Shown one piece after another: positions 16,526 to 25,351 of a DNA stretch of 64,000 nucleotides. The DNA comes from CAWUIO01 sp963922455 (GTDB taxonomy: Bacteria; Bacteroidota; Bacteroidia; Cytophagales; Microscillaceae): assembly GCA_963922455.1 (NCBI GenBank), contig CAWUIO010000022.1:1-64000 (forward strand), read 5' to 3'. The notes under the pieces were generated by a model that saw only the letters and a program-made list of their open reading frames with translations, made no database searches and was not told where the DNA came from. The position numbers and the translations under genes are program-made. The first letter of the stretch is position 1, and every line of letters begins with the position of its first letter.

Positions 16526-17824
16526 TTAGTCGGCAAAGCGGCCTTCTCGCCATTTCTCAATGACTGGATACCACACTTGCTCGTACTGTGGGAAGCGTAC
16601 CAACTCGTAGTAAATCCCAATAAAGCCGTTCTTTTTCTTTCTAAACGTAAATTTGATTTCAGAAAAAGAGGTGTTCTGGGTATAACTCCAGTTTTCGGTG
16701 GCATTGGTTCTACGGATGCGGTTGGGATTGCCAAAAATAGTAAAAATCATCCCCATATCCGTTTGCCAACCAGGTTTGTAACTGGTAAAATATTGATTGG
16801 CTTTTCGGATGCGCTGGTAGTATTCTCTAATGGTCCTTTTGGCTAAGGCCACATTTCCCTGACTAAACTTTAACCATAGTTTGTCCAGCGCTATTTTAGT
16901 TCCTTCAAAACCCAAAGAATCTCTTGCCTCCATCAAGGAGTTGTACTCTTCGGCTGTGGTAATATAAATCAAAGGCTCAATGAGATCATTTACCCGACTC
17001 AATTTGGGGTAACGTCGGTCTGAGACATACACACTCAGTCCATAATACTGACTAGTATCTGATTGGATAAAATACAAACCAGGCTCTTTGAACTGAATAA
17101 TGGAGTTTAACTCGATGGTAAAGGTAGAGTCGGCACTTAGGTTGTTTAAGTCGTCTAGGGGAGCATCCGTATTCATGGGAGGCTGGGCCGGGGGAAAGTT
17201 ATCCTGATATTTTCGTACAATGAGCGGAGTACTAATAGTACTCAGGCTTTTAATTAGGAAAGTATCTCGTACCAAGAGGTATTTGGTAAAATAGGGCCTT
17301 TTGCCATCCGTCTGGAATACGGCAATCTTTTCATTAAAAGGAACAACCGAGAAGTTGATGGGAATATCGTAGATCCTTCTCAAATTACTTTTCGTATCCA
17401 TCACGTCCATTAAAATTACGGCAGAAATCATAGGACGTTTCTTGACAGAAAAACTCATGTAAAAATGATCTCCCCTTTTTACTATTTCCGAATTTTTAAA
17501 GCTTAGGCTATCCTTTTCTAAATAATCCTTGCTGTTGTAATCTTGTAGTATGCCGTAGCTAAATTTCATGTCTCTTTGAAAAGAAGCCGGGCTAGCTTCT
17601 GCCAAACGGGTATTTTCTAATTCCAAAAAGATGCGGATATTTTCCCCTTCCTCAATCACTTGATACTGCAGGGACATCCGGGTTTCTTTGATTAGCGTAT
17701 TTGGGCTACTTTGCTTATTTTGATTGGAGCTAGAGTTCCCACCAGAGGATGACTTGCTAGATTTAGAGCTTAGGCAAGCACTCATCATGGCCAAAAGCAA
17801 AAGAAAGAAGAGGGGCTTGTGCAT
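16526..17824 (-). CDS. GWxTD domain lipoprotein
   Basis: 432 residues. Lipoprotein signal with Cys17 in LLAMMSAC, then a Ser/Asn-rich linker (SSKSSKSSSGG). The C-terminal 80 residues begin with the signature GWQTDMGMIFTIFGNP (from about residue 352), which defines the GWxTD family of Bacteroidota and relatives, followed by ENWSY and a W-rich end (QVWYPVIEKWREG). The region before it is beta-rich and resembles an immunoglobulin-like fold. GWxTD proteins are envelope proteins of unsettled function; in some genomes they sit with peptidases or gliding genes, but here the neighbours give no hint. The family call is sure, the role unknown. Confidence 0.9.
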   Translation of the reverse strand: MHKPLFFLLLLAMMSACLSSKSSKSSSGGNSSSNQNKQSSPNTLIKETRMSLQYQVIEEGENIRIFLELENTRLAEASPASFQRDMKFSYGILQDYNSKDYLEKDSLSFKNSEIVKRGDHFYMSFSVKKRPMISAVILMDVMDTKSNLRRIYDIPINFSVVPFNEKIAVFQTDGKRPYFTKYLLVRDTFLIKSLSTISTPLIVRKYQDNFPPAQPPMNTDAPLDDLNNLSADSTFTIELNSIIQFKEPGLYFIQSDTSQYYGLSVYVSDRRYPKLSRVNDLIEPLIYITTAEEYNSLMEARDSLGFEGTKIALDKLWLKFSQGNVALAKRTIREYYQRIRKANQYFTSYKPGWQTDMGMIFTIFGNPNRIRRTNATENWSYTQNTSFSEIKFTFRKKKNGFIGIYYELVRFPQYEQVWYPVIEKWREGRFAD

Positions 17825-17902
17825 ATTTATAAGAAACTTTGCGCTGAATGAGGAAAAAAACTAAATTTGTTCAGCATTTTCTGATACAAACGAAAATAAA
17901 AT

Positions 17903-18691
17903 ATGAAAATCATAAATCCTATTTATACAAGTCCGGAGGGAATAAAAAAGTTGCAATCCGATTTTCAAACGGGGCATCCCTACAAGCATTTAGTTATGGA
18001 TGACTTTTTGGTTTCGGGCATCGCTCATGAGCTTTACGATAATTTCCCCGCCATAGAAGCGCTCAACAAACACTACAAGGGCTTAAACGAACGTAAGTCA
18101 GAAGGATCAAATTTTCAGGATTTTCATACATCTTTTGCTACCGTACGGGAGTTGATTATGTCGGAGGAGATGGCTAAATGGGTAAGCACCGTTACAGGAA
18201 TTGAAGAAGTTTTTGTTACCGATGATAAATTAGGCACAGGTTTGCACCAAGGAGGGAATGGTAGCTTCTTAGATATACATATCGACTTCAATATCCACGC
18301 GGAGAAGAATGTACACCGTCGCCTGAACATGCTCATTTATATGAACAAAGACTGGCAGGGCTCCTACGGAGGAGACTTAGAGATGTGGAACGCAGATATG
18401 AGCCAATGTGAGAAAAAAGTAGCCCCCCATTTTAATCGTTGCGTGATCTTTGAAACCAATGAAATTTCCTACCACGGCTATTCTAAGGTGAGCATTCCCG
18501 AAGATATGACCCGGAAGTCGATCTATACTTATTTTTACACCGACTTGAGAGATGGGGCCGCTTCCTACCACGATACTGTATTTCGTAGTAAACCTGAAGA
18601 TTCGGCCGCCAAAAAAATTGGGACTAGCGTGAAAGAAAATCTCAAAAACTTTACCAAGGCCCAATTGAAAAAGATCGGTATTCATATCTGA
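17903..18691 (+). CDS. 2-oxoglutarate/Fe(II)-dependent oxygenase, prolyl-4-hydroxylase-like
   Basis: 262 residues. The iron triad of the double-stranded beta-helix is visible: His126 and Asp128 (DIHIDFN) and the distal His191 (EISYHGY). Arg204 in RKSIYTYFYT is placed to bind the 2-oxoglutarate carboxylate. RRLNMLIYMNKDWQGSYGGDLEMW (residues 139-162) matches the prolyl-4-hydroxylase/PHYH-like 2OG-FeII_Oxy_3 pattern. These enzymes hydroxylate protein side chains or small molecules. The Bacteroidota relatives often sit among glycan genes, but here it is monocistronic, so the substrate is unknown. It is divergently transcribed from the GWxTD gene. Confidence 0.85.
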   Translation: MKIINPIYTSPEGIKKLQSDFQTGHPYKHLVMDDFLVSGIAHELYDNFPAIEALNKHYKGLNERKSEGSNFQDFHTSFATVRELIMSEEMAKWVSTVTGIEEVFVTDDKLGTGLHQGGNGSFLDIHIDFNIHAEKNVHRRLNMLIYMNKDWQGSYGGDLEMWNADMSQCEKKVAPHFNRCVIFETNEISYHGYSKVSIPEDMTRKSIYTYFYTDLRDGAASYHDTVFRSKPEDSAAKKIGTSVKENLKNFTKAQLKKIGIHI

Positions 18692-18753
18692 TAAAAGAAA
18701 GCAAGCAATTACTTTCAATTTTTTGGTTTAGATTTGATTAATGGCCCGTAAAT

Positions 18754-18883
18754 GGCTGAGGGATAGAGCGGCCTGTTTGAGCCCGCCGCTGGTTTGCGGG
18801 AGGCAAGGCGAGTAGCGATAGCCCGACCCCGGCAGCAAAATCTTTTTAATTAGGCCCGTGATGCCCTAGCCGGGGGCAGCCCC
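18754..18883 (+). repeat. 130-bp structured intergenic element, subfamily A (R4)
   Basis: Begins GGCTGAGGGATAG and ends GGCAGCCCC (GGCTG:CAGCC closing pair). Internal stem CCCCGGC (18827-18833) with GCCGGGG (18869-18875). Core GGCGAGTAGCGATAGCCCG. Between two genes on the plus strand. Confidence 0.92.
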
Positions 18884-18941
18884 TTGGCTTTTTCATCGCC
18901 TTGATTCAGGATTCAAGGCCGTATCCTTTCAAGAAAGCAGG

Positions 18942-20801
18942 ATGAAAAAAAAGAAGTCGATATTTCAGAAAGCGGAAATCTATTTCCGAGCTACCCGTCG
19001 CTTGCTCAACATTCGGAGCAGTACGGATATTGAGGGGACCATCACCAGTATTGAGGAAAATATTGCCCTCAAAGGCTACAATATCTGGATTTTGGTTTGC
19101 TCGGCTATTCTGGCTTCCATTGGCTTAAATACCAACTCTACGGCTGTAATTATTGGGGCGATGCTTATCTCGCCGCTTATGTCACCCATTTTGGGCGTGG
19201 GCCTGGGCCTGGGAATCAATGATACCCATATGTTTTCCCGCTCGCTGCGCAACCTGGGGGTGGCTACGCTTTCCAGCCTTTTGGCCAGTTATATTTACTT
19301 TAATGTAACCCCCCTGCACGAACCTACCTCAGAGATTTTAAGCCGGACTTACCCTACCTTTTTGGATGTGATGGTGGCTGTATTCGGGGGAGTTGCGGGG
19401 ATCGTGTCGGGTTCCCGATTGGAAAAAACCAATGCCATACCTGGGGTGGCCATTGCTACGGCACTGATGCCTCCCCTCTGTGCCTCAGGCTACGGACTGG
19501 CATTTGGGGACTTGCAAATTTTCTTGGGGGCATTTTACCTCTTTTTTATCAATGCGGTTTTTATCAGTATTTCTACCTTCTTGATTGTGAAATACTTGGA
19601 GTTCCCTCTCCACGAAGAACCCGATGAGGTGACCCAACGCACCGTGAGCCGCATTATGCTGGTATTTACCCTCATTGTTGCCTCCCCTAGCATATACTTC
19701 TTACTCACGCAGATACAAAAGGGCCGGAAAATTCAGCAAATCGACTCCTTGATTGCCGAAGTAACCGAGATCATCACCCGCGATGGGCAACACGATGTAT
19801 TAAATGTGGAAAAACCCAACACCCCCGAGGAGCTTCTTAAGGTGAAAAATATCAAGATGTACGTCTCAGGAGAAGAAGTGGCCGATTCCATCGAGTACTT
19901 CTTTAATAACCGCTTCCAGCAAATTGGAGATTACCGATTTAGGATAGCTACCTTGAATAATGTGACCGAGGAGGATATTCGCCAGTTAAAATTTGACAAC
20001 ACCCGCGAAAATGTACTGGAATTAAAAACCCAGTATCAGGATATAAACCGACAACTGGGCTTGATTAGAGAAGAGCAGATGAAAATTGAAGAGGAGCAGT
20101 TGGAGGCTAGCTCGAGTGGGGAAATTTTGGGAGAGCTGCGCGTCTTTTTTCCCATGCTTTTTGAAGTAGAGGTTACCGATTCGCGTACGCGTGAAGTAAT
20201 AAGCGGTATTCGGGAAAACCTGGGGCTGGGGGGGGATTCTCTGCGCAACGAGGCAAAAACTTTAATGGTAAGCCCCCAAGAAATATCAGGATTTCCTTTT
20301 GTGGATTTTAAATGCGAATTGATTCCGGCTGCTTTAGATACATTGCCCATGTGGCAGGATAGTCTACGCGATTACCGCCCCATACTGGTCGTGGGGCAAG
20401 TGGCATTTCCTTATATGCGTTTGGCTAAAAACCCGGATACCCTCAGTTGGCAGAAAAAATACCGGATTTTTGGGGTAGATAGAGTGGAAGGTTTTCCTTT
20501 TTTCCAGTTGACCGACCAAATTGGCAGCTTAGCGGAAGCAAGTAGCCCGGAGGCTGGGCAAGTGCCGGGAGATCCTACATTCAATGAGGAGGAAGTTGCC
20601 GAAGCGGTTGATAATAAGCAGTTTCTCGTAAGTGTTGATATGTATTGGGATAAACTTCCTGGCCAAGAGCCGACGCTTCCTCAAGATGAAGACTTGCTGC
20701 AAATTGAAGATTTTGTCCGCATCAAACTTAATATTGATACCCTCCGAGACAACTTTACCATCAATCATTTTCAGAAAGTAGCTCAAGAAGAACGGCCCTA
20801 G
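18942..20801 (+). CDS. DUF389 (TIGR00341-like) membrane protein
   Basis: 619 residues. The N-terminal cytoplasmic part (1-45) leads into the DUF389 membrane core (about 45-235) with the family signatures NSTAVIIGAMLISPLMSPILGVGLGLG and a second similar unit TNAIPGVAIATALMPPLCASGYGLAFGD, giving six or so spans. A last span near residue 236 (ASPSIYFLLTQI) is followed by a long soluble domain of about 360 residues containing a coiled coil (ENVLELKTQYQDINRQLGLIREEQMKIEEEQ in short segments). The soluble half carries a beta-alpha pattern near VEVTDSRTREVISGIRENLG. The biochemical function of DUF389 is unknown; a transporter or envelope-stress role has been suggested from the fold only. Monocistronic. 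Confidence 0.85.
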   Translation: MKKKKSIFQKAEIYFRATRRLLNIRSSTDIEGTITSIEENIALKGYNIWILVCSAILASIGLNTNSTAVIIGAMLISPLMSPILGVGLGLGINDTHMFSRSLRNLGVATLSSLLASYIYFNVTPLHEPTSEILSRTYPTFLDVMVAVFGGVAGIVSGSRLEKTNAIPGVAIATALMPPLCASGYGLAFGDLQIFLGAFYLFFINAVFISISTFLIVKYLEFPLHEEPDEVTQRTVSRIMLVFTLIVASPSIYFLLTQIQKGRKIQQIDSLIAEVTEIITRDGQHDVLNVEKPNTPEELLKVKNIKMYVSGEEVADSIEYFFNNRFQQIGDYRFRIATLNNVTEEDIRQLKFDNTRENVLELKTQYQDINRQLGLIREEQMKIEEEQLEASSSGEILGELRVFFPMLFEVEVTDSRTREVISGIRENLGLGGDSLRNEAKTLMVSPQEISGFPFVDFKCELIPAALDTLPMWQDSLRDYRPILVVGQVAFPYMRLAKNPDTLSWQKKYRIFGVDRVEGFPFFQLTDQIGSLAEASSPEAGQVPGDPTFNEEEVAEAVDNKQFLVSVDMYWDKLPGQEPTLPQDEDLLQIEDFVRIKLNIDTLRDNFTINHFQKVAQEERP

Positions 20802-20843
20802 CTAGAAGTTTTTCACCTCGCCTTTCGGGATTTTTTTGAGTTT

Positions 20844-20975
20844 GGGGCTTGCCCGCGCCCAGGAGATACTTACCCTTTTGAAAAGCGGGTACCAGCGCGG
20901 GCCGGGCTCTCGCTACTCGCTGCCTTTCCCCACCAGGCCCACACGAGCTCAAACAGGCCGCTCCATCCCTAAGCC
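20844..20975 (-). repeat. 132-bp structured intergenic element, subfamily A (R5)
   Basis: Left end GGGGCTTGCCC, right end CCCTAAGCC (GGCTT:AAGCC closing pair). Internal stem GCCCGCGC (20851-20858) with GCGCGGGC (20895-20902). Core GGGCTCTCGCTACTCGC. Lies between convergent genes. Confidence 0.92.
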
Positions 20976-21057
20976 AATTCTTTTTTAATTAGATCGACTC
21001 ATGCAGGATAGACCGGCCGGTTTATTATTAGATAGAAGGTCAAAGCCTTCCTTTACA

Positions 21058-22116
21058 TTAGGGAACGTGCCGGTCCATAAAGGCCTGGGCGATTTTCTCC
21101 CAATTTTCTAGTAATTGGCTTCGTTTATTGTTTGTTTTGGTATTATCGGCATTAGTCGTTTTGACGCTGTTGTTTATTTTTTTGACCATAGCGTTATACT
21201 TATCCACATCTTCCTGGGTGATATCAGATTTTTTCTTTTTGTCAAAGGCCGTTTTCATTTTTTCAAAGCGTTCCTCATCCAGGAAGAAGTCAATTTTATT
21301 AGGGACAGAAGTCTCCGATTCATTTTTGTAAAACAAGAGGAGCTTTCTACAGCTTACCTTGAGACTAGCATCTCCTTTATAGCTTGGGATGGTATCTAAG
21401 CTCTTCATACCCTCCTCGGCGTATTTGCTCATGGTAGAATTGTTTTGTTCTAAGGAGTTAATATCCTTTTGGTTCATGGCTTCAATAACGTAGGCCTCCT
21501 GTTTTAAGGTTTTGAAGAGAACCAAGTAGATTTTATTGTAATATTTAATGGCTTGGCTAGCCTGCTCGATTTTAGAGCCAGTTTTACTTTGCTCATCACT
21601 ATCTATCAGGCGGACATTATGATTGGAAGCAAATACTTTTTGCTCAGCTACTAAAAGTTCGTGGGCAGAATCTAGTTTGGCACTGGCTTTTTCTTTGGCT
21701 AGCAAATAAGCTTCCATCAAGTCATACGATTCCTCGGCAATAGCTTCCAAGTCTAAGATCTTATCGTATTCTTCCTTCAAGACCAAATTGTTGAGCTTGA
21801 GGTAATCGCATACGGTATTGCGGTAGCTTTCATCGCCTTCATAACCGGGAAGCCGACTAATTTTTCTTCTTACTTCTTCGGTCGTGGTAATGAGTTGTTG
21901 CCGGCGTTTCTCAATTTTACGGGCATTGCGGCTATGGGCCGAAGTTTTGATGTAACTCCATAGATCATCTGTAATAGTATTATGCTCCTCATCGATGGCC
22001 GAGAGATATTCTCCGGCGTGGGCATAGGTCTGCGCTAGGGTATTTTGGGAGTAAAACAAGCTGATTAGACATACAATACTCAGCCAAATTTTGAATTTAG
22101 TATAAGGTGTGAACAT
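21058..22116 (-). CDS. LIC11966 family surface protein
   Basis: 352 residues from the ATG at 22116. I prefer this start over the in-frame upstream one at 22158, since it opens with a proper signal peptide (MFTPYTKFKIWLSIVCLISL, ending TLAQ). The mature protein is almost all helix with heptad-like charge patterns, and the N-terminal part AHAGEYLSAIDEEHNTITDDLWSYIK followed by an ARKIEKRR helix fits the LIC11966 family of Leptospira and Bacteroidota. It is exported and likely held in the envelope; no molecular role is established. It starts 7 bp after the stop codon of the S41 protease gene on the same strand, so the two are surely co-transcribed and may act together. Confidence 0.72.
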   Translation of the reverse strand: MFTPYTKFKIWLSIVCLISLFYSQNTLAQTYAHAGEYLSAIDEEHNTITDDLWSYIKTSAHSRNARKIEKRRQQLITTTEEVRRKISRLPGYEGDESYRNTVCDYLKLNNLVLKEEYDKILDLEAIAEESYDLMEAYLLAKEKASAKLDSAHELLVAEQKVFASNHNVRLIDSDEQSKTGSKIEQASQAIKYYNKIYLVLFKTLKQEAYVIEAMNQKDINSLEQNNSTMSKYAEEGMKSLDTIPSYKGDASLKVSCRKLLLFYKNESETSVPNKIDFFLDEERFEKMKTAFDKKKKSDITQEDVDKYNAMVKKINNSVKTTNADNTKTNNKRSQLLENWEKIAQAFMDRHVP

Positions 22117-22123
22117 GTTCTGA

Positions 22124-24223
22124 TTATTTTTTTTGTAGTCGAATAAGGTCTTGGGCAATATGAAAGGCCTCCTGGATATAAATATCGGCCTGAATTTTAG
22201 AGATATTGTTTTCGTTTATTAGGCTAGTGTAATTATTTATTTCGTAAAGCTCTTGGTCGTACTCATTATTTCTGACGGTAAACTTCTGAGATATTCTCTG
22301 CAGGGACTCATCAAAGGGCCAATAGCCTTCGGCATTATAATCGCTCAAAAAGTCTTGCATATGGAGGGGGATGCGGGTGGGCAGGTCCCAGACTTCACCT
22401 AGCAACTTTTGCAGCTCAGAAATTTTGGTGAAGAGGCTGTCGGCCTTGGTCCTTTCTTTACTCAGTTGGCTCAACTCACCCAAAGGTACATCCTGTCGGG
22501 GGTGGTCTACAGTTTTTTGTAAGATTTTATATTCCAAGGGGAAAGGTTCAAACGCTTCACCATAGGCATTTAGGGGAACCATATCGGGTATGTCAATGTC
22601 GGGATCAATGCCTCTTAGTTGGTGAGAAGTGCCATCCAAACGGTAATAACGATTGGTGGTTACTTTGACAAATCCTTGAATAGGGCTATCAGAGGAATAC
22701 AGGGACGGAGACCCTTCGTTATATAAGGGAAGAATAATTTGACCGCTAGCCTTGCCGTAGGTGGTTTGGCCAATAATCACCCCTCTATGATAATCTTGTA
22801 AAATACCGGCTAGTATTTCGGAGGCGGAGGCACTTAGGCGATTGACCATGACGATTAAAGGGCCATCGTAGATAGTGCCTCGATTACGGTCTTTCAGGCT
22901 TACCGTGCCTTCTTCTCGGCTATCACTTAGGCATAGTGCCCCTTCATCGATAAATATACCCGCCAAGGAAAGGGCTTCTCGCATGGACCCTCCCCCGTTG
23001 AAACGCAAGTCTAAAATAAGTGCTTGAATTTTTTCCCTTTTCATCTTGACGATTTCTCGGGCTACATCTTCGGCACAACCGCGGGCCTCGCTGTCGTCCC
23101 ACTCGGTGTAAAAGCCGGGAAGGTTGAGATAACCCACTGGAGCCTCGGAGTCTAAAACGAAGCTTTTGATGCGGTTATCGTCTACTTCAAGTTTTTCACG
23201 GGCCAATTGGACTGTTTTGACTTGGCCACTTTTGTTTCGTAGGGTAAGGTTTAGTATTTCGGCTTCTTTAGAGCCCAAGAATTTATAAATGGAAGATAAT
23301 TGAGCACAATCAAACCCTACCGAGGGACCATCGGGGGCGGCAATACGAATGAGAATATCCCCTTTGTGAATCTCGTTGGATTGCCAGGCGGCGCCTCCGG
23401 GGCTAAGGCGGGCTACTTCTATTTCTCCTTCATCATTTTCGGTAAAAAATATCCCAAAAGAATCGGTTACTAAGGAAAGGCTAGACTCAAAACTTTCTTT
23501 TTCATAGGTTGTGAAAAAGCTTGAGTGGGGGTCAAAGCGATTACTGATTACGTTTAAGTACTGGTAGGTGATAAATGCTTCTATTTCTTCAGGGGAGTTG
23601 TTTAATTTTTGAAGCTGGCAGCTTAATTTGTCGTAAGTACGGGCTCGGATGTCTTCTTCTTGGGTATTCAAAGATTCTGAGAATGTGCTATCATAGCCTA
23701 GCTCATTGTTGATAAGCTTTAAGGCCTCGTAGGCAAATAATTGTTCCCAGCGGGTTTCCCAGGCCTCCAAACTCGGGAATGGAGCCCAGGTGGTGTTCCA
23801 ATCTAATTGAACGGAATCCTTCCGCTTAAAATCTAAGGGGATATCTTTTAGTTTTTTTAAAGTTTCTAAGCTGGCTTCCAATTGCTGGCGGTAGATTAAA
23901 GCGACTTGCTTGACAAAAGTACAGGAGTAGGTGTCAATCTCATCGTCAATGCGGCGCTTGAAAACCTCAAGGGGAGCTAGAGCTTCGGCGTGAAATAATG
24001 TACGCCGAGAGTCTAATTTTTCTAATAAGCCCCAATAAATTTCTTCGGAAAAGTCATCGGAGAGCATGAGGGGCTCAATATGGGTTTCAGAAAAAAGTTT
24101 ATATAAGCTGGAAGCCAGGGTGCAGTCTAAGTTTTGCGCTTGGCTTGGGGGGGTGAACATGAAAAAGCAATAGCTCAGGAGTACAAGGGGAAGGCGCAAA
24201 GGCTTTGCGCTAAATGCTTTCAT
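22124..24223 (-). CDS. prc: C-terminal processing peptidase, S41 family (Prc/Tsp type)
   Basis: 699 residues, close to the long Prc form. Signal peptide (1-29, ending PSQAQ), an N-terminal helical domain with DPHSSFF at 231-237, a PDZ domain (about 250-345, with LSPGGAAWQSNEIHKGDILIRI) that recognises protein C-termini, then the protease core. The Ser-Lys dyad is Ser466 in LSASASEIL and Lys491 in TTYGKASGQ; DLRFNGGGSMREA (residues 405-417) is the typical preceding loop. It acts in the periplasm, trimming or degrading proteins from the C-terminus. It is the first gene of a pair with the LIC11966-type surface protein, which could be a regulator or a substrate. Confidence 0.92.
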   Translation of the reverse strand: MKAFSAKPLRLPLVLLSYCFFMFTPPSQAQNLDCTLASSLYKLFSETHIEPLMLSDDFSEEIYWGLLEKLDSRRTLFHAEALAPLEVFKRRIDDEIDTYSCTFVKQVALIYRQQLEASLETLKKLKDIPLDFKRKDSVQLDWNTTWAPFPSLEAWETRWEQLFAYEALKLINNELGYDSTFSESLNTQEEDIRARTYDKLSCQLQKLNNSPEEIEAFITYQYLNVISNRFDPHSSFFTTYEKESFESSLSLVTDSFGIFFTENDEGEIEVARLSPGGAAWQSNEIHKGDILIRIAAPDGPSVGFDCAQLSSIYKFLGSKEAEILNLTLRNKSGQVKTVQLAREKLEVDDNRIKSFVLDSEAPVGYLNLPGFYTEWDDSEARGCAEDVAREIVKMKREKIQALILDLRFNGGGSMREALSLAGIFIDEGALCLSDSREEGTVSLKDRNRGTIYDGPLIVMVNRLSASASEILAGILQDYHRGVIIGQTTYGKASGQIILPLYNEGSPSLYSSDSPIQGFVKVTTNRYYRLDGTSHQLRGIDPDIDIPDMVPLNAYGEAFEPFPLEYKILQKTVDHPRQDVPLGELSQLSKERTKADSLFTKISELQKLLGEVWDLPTRIPLHMQDFLSDYNAEGYWPFDESLQRISQKFTVRNNEYDQELYEINNYTSLINENNISKIQADIYIQEAFHIAQDLIRLQKK

Positions 24224-24447
24224 AATATACGTCTGATTCTAGGTGGTGTGTAACGATATATCTGGGGTGCACTAGTTACATGCTATCTTAAGACGAAAAG
24301 CTGAATATTGCAAACTTCCCAACAAGAAACCGGGCTAAGTAAGGGGCTAAAACAAGGAAGTTTAAAGGTAATTGCTCATAATGCCGGGCCAAGGAGGGAA
24401 ACGGAGAGCTTAAGCAAAAGCTTTCCCTAAGATGAGGGTTTTTCTTA

Positions 24448-24576
24448 GGCTTAGGGATGGAGCGCATGTTTGAGCCCGTCGCTGGTTTGCGGGTAAGCCG
24501 GCGAGTAGCGAGAGCCCGGCCCGCGCGGGCACTTATTGCTAGGATGGGTACCCAAGGCTAAGCGCGGGCAAGCCCC
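24448..24576 (+). repeat. 129-bp structured intergenic element, subfamily A (R6)
   Basis: Begins GGCTTAGGGATGG and ends GGCAAGCCCC (GGCTT:AAGCC closing pair). Internal stem GCCCGCGC (24519-24526) with GCGCGGGC (24562-24569). Core GGCGAGTAGCGAGAGCCCGG. It lies 26 bp past the stop codon of the response regulator gene. The rest of this 380-bp gap (24224-24447) shows nothing else. Confidence 0.92.
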
Positions 24577-24602
24577 AAAAAAGGAGTGTGGTAAACCAGG
24601 AA

Positions 24603-25313
24603 TTATAGACTATTATCTACGAGCATAAAGCCTACTCCGTGAATATTCTCGATCTTTACTTGATCGTCTCCTTTTAAATATTTGCGGAGTTTGGTGATAA
24701 AAACATCAAAACTACGGCCGTGGAAGTAGTCATTTTCCCCCCAGATTGCTACCAGCGCTTCTTCTCTACGGAGAACATTATTTTTTCTTTGGAGCAATAG
24801 TTTGAGGATTTCGTTTTCACGAGCGGTGAGCCTTCTTTCGTCTTCACCCATGGTAAGGGTTTGCCGACGGTAGTCAAATTGGTAGCTGCCTATCTTAAAT
24901 ACGGGGTCTTCTTGCTCATGCTTGGGGGCTTGCGTGCGTTTTAAGATCGCTTTGATGCGGTATACCAACTCTTCTTCATTAAAAGGTTTGGCAATGTAGT
25001 CGTCGGCTCCCAATTTGAAGCCTTCAATTTTGTCCTCAACCAAAGATTTGGCCGTGAGAAAGAGGATGGGTATTGATTTATTGTTTTTGCGGATTTCTTT
25101 GGCTAGGGTGAAGCCGTCTTTCTTGGGCATCATCACATCAAACACGCAAACGTCAAAGGCTTCTTCTTTAAATGCGATGGCCCCTTCCTCTCCATCGCGA
25201 CAGAGCCGTACTTGAAAGCCTTCCATTTCGAGATAGTCTTGTAGGAGCGAACCTAAATTGGTATCGTCTTCGGTAAGTAAGATTTTTACTTTGGCGGATA
25301 GGGCATTTGCCAT
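24603..25313 (-). CDS. OmpR-family response regulator
   Basis: 236 residues. Receiver domain 8-122: acidic pocket Glu15-Asp16, phospho-acceptor Asp59 in VFDVMMPKKDG, Thr87 and Lys109 (AKPF). The C-terminal winged-helix DNA-binding domain (about 140-233) ends with FDVFITKLRKYLKGDDQVKIENIHGVGFML, the standard OmpR/PhoB recognition-helix region. It should bind DNA and regulate transcription after phosphorylation by the histidine kinase encoded 38 bp upstream on the same strand. Targets are not evident from the window. Confidence 0.95.
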   Translation of the reverse strand: MANALSAKVKILLTEDDTNLGSLLQDYLEMEGFQVRLCRDGEEGAIAFKEEAFDVCVFDVMMPKKDGFTLAKEIRKNNKSIPILFLTAKSLVEDKIEGFKLGADDYIAKPFNEEELVYRIKAILKRTQAPKHEQEDPVFKIGSYQFDYRRQTLTMGEDERRLTARENEILKLLLQRKNNVLRREEALVAIWGENDYFHGRSFDVFITKLRKYLKGDDQVKIENIHGVGFMLVDNSL

Positions 25314-25351
25314 GGTATTGATTCAATTAATAACGTGAAACCACAACCCGA

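Noticed and set aside
20761..20952. A 63-residue minus-strand frame starting with SSCGPGGERQRVA
   Set aside because: Same repeat-derived peptide as in other elements (R5), no independent support.
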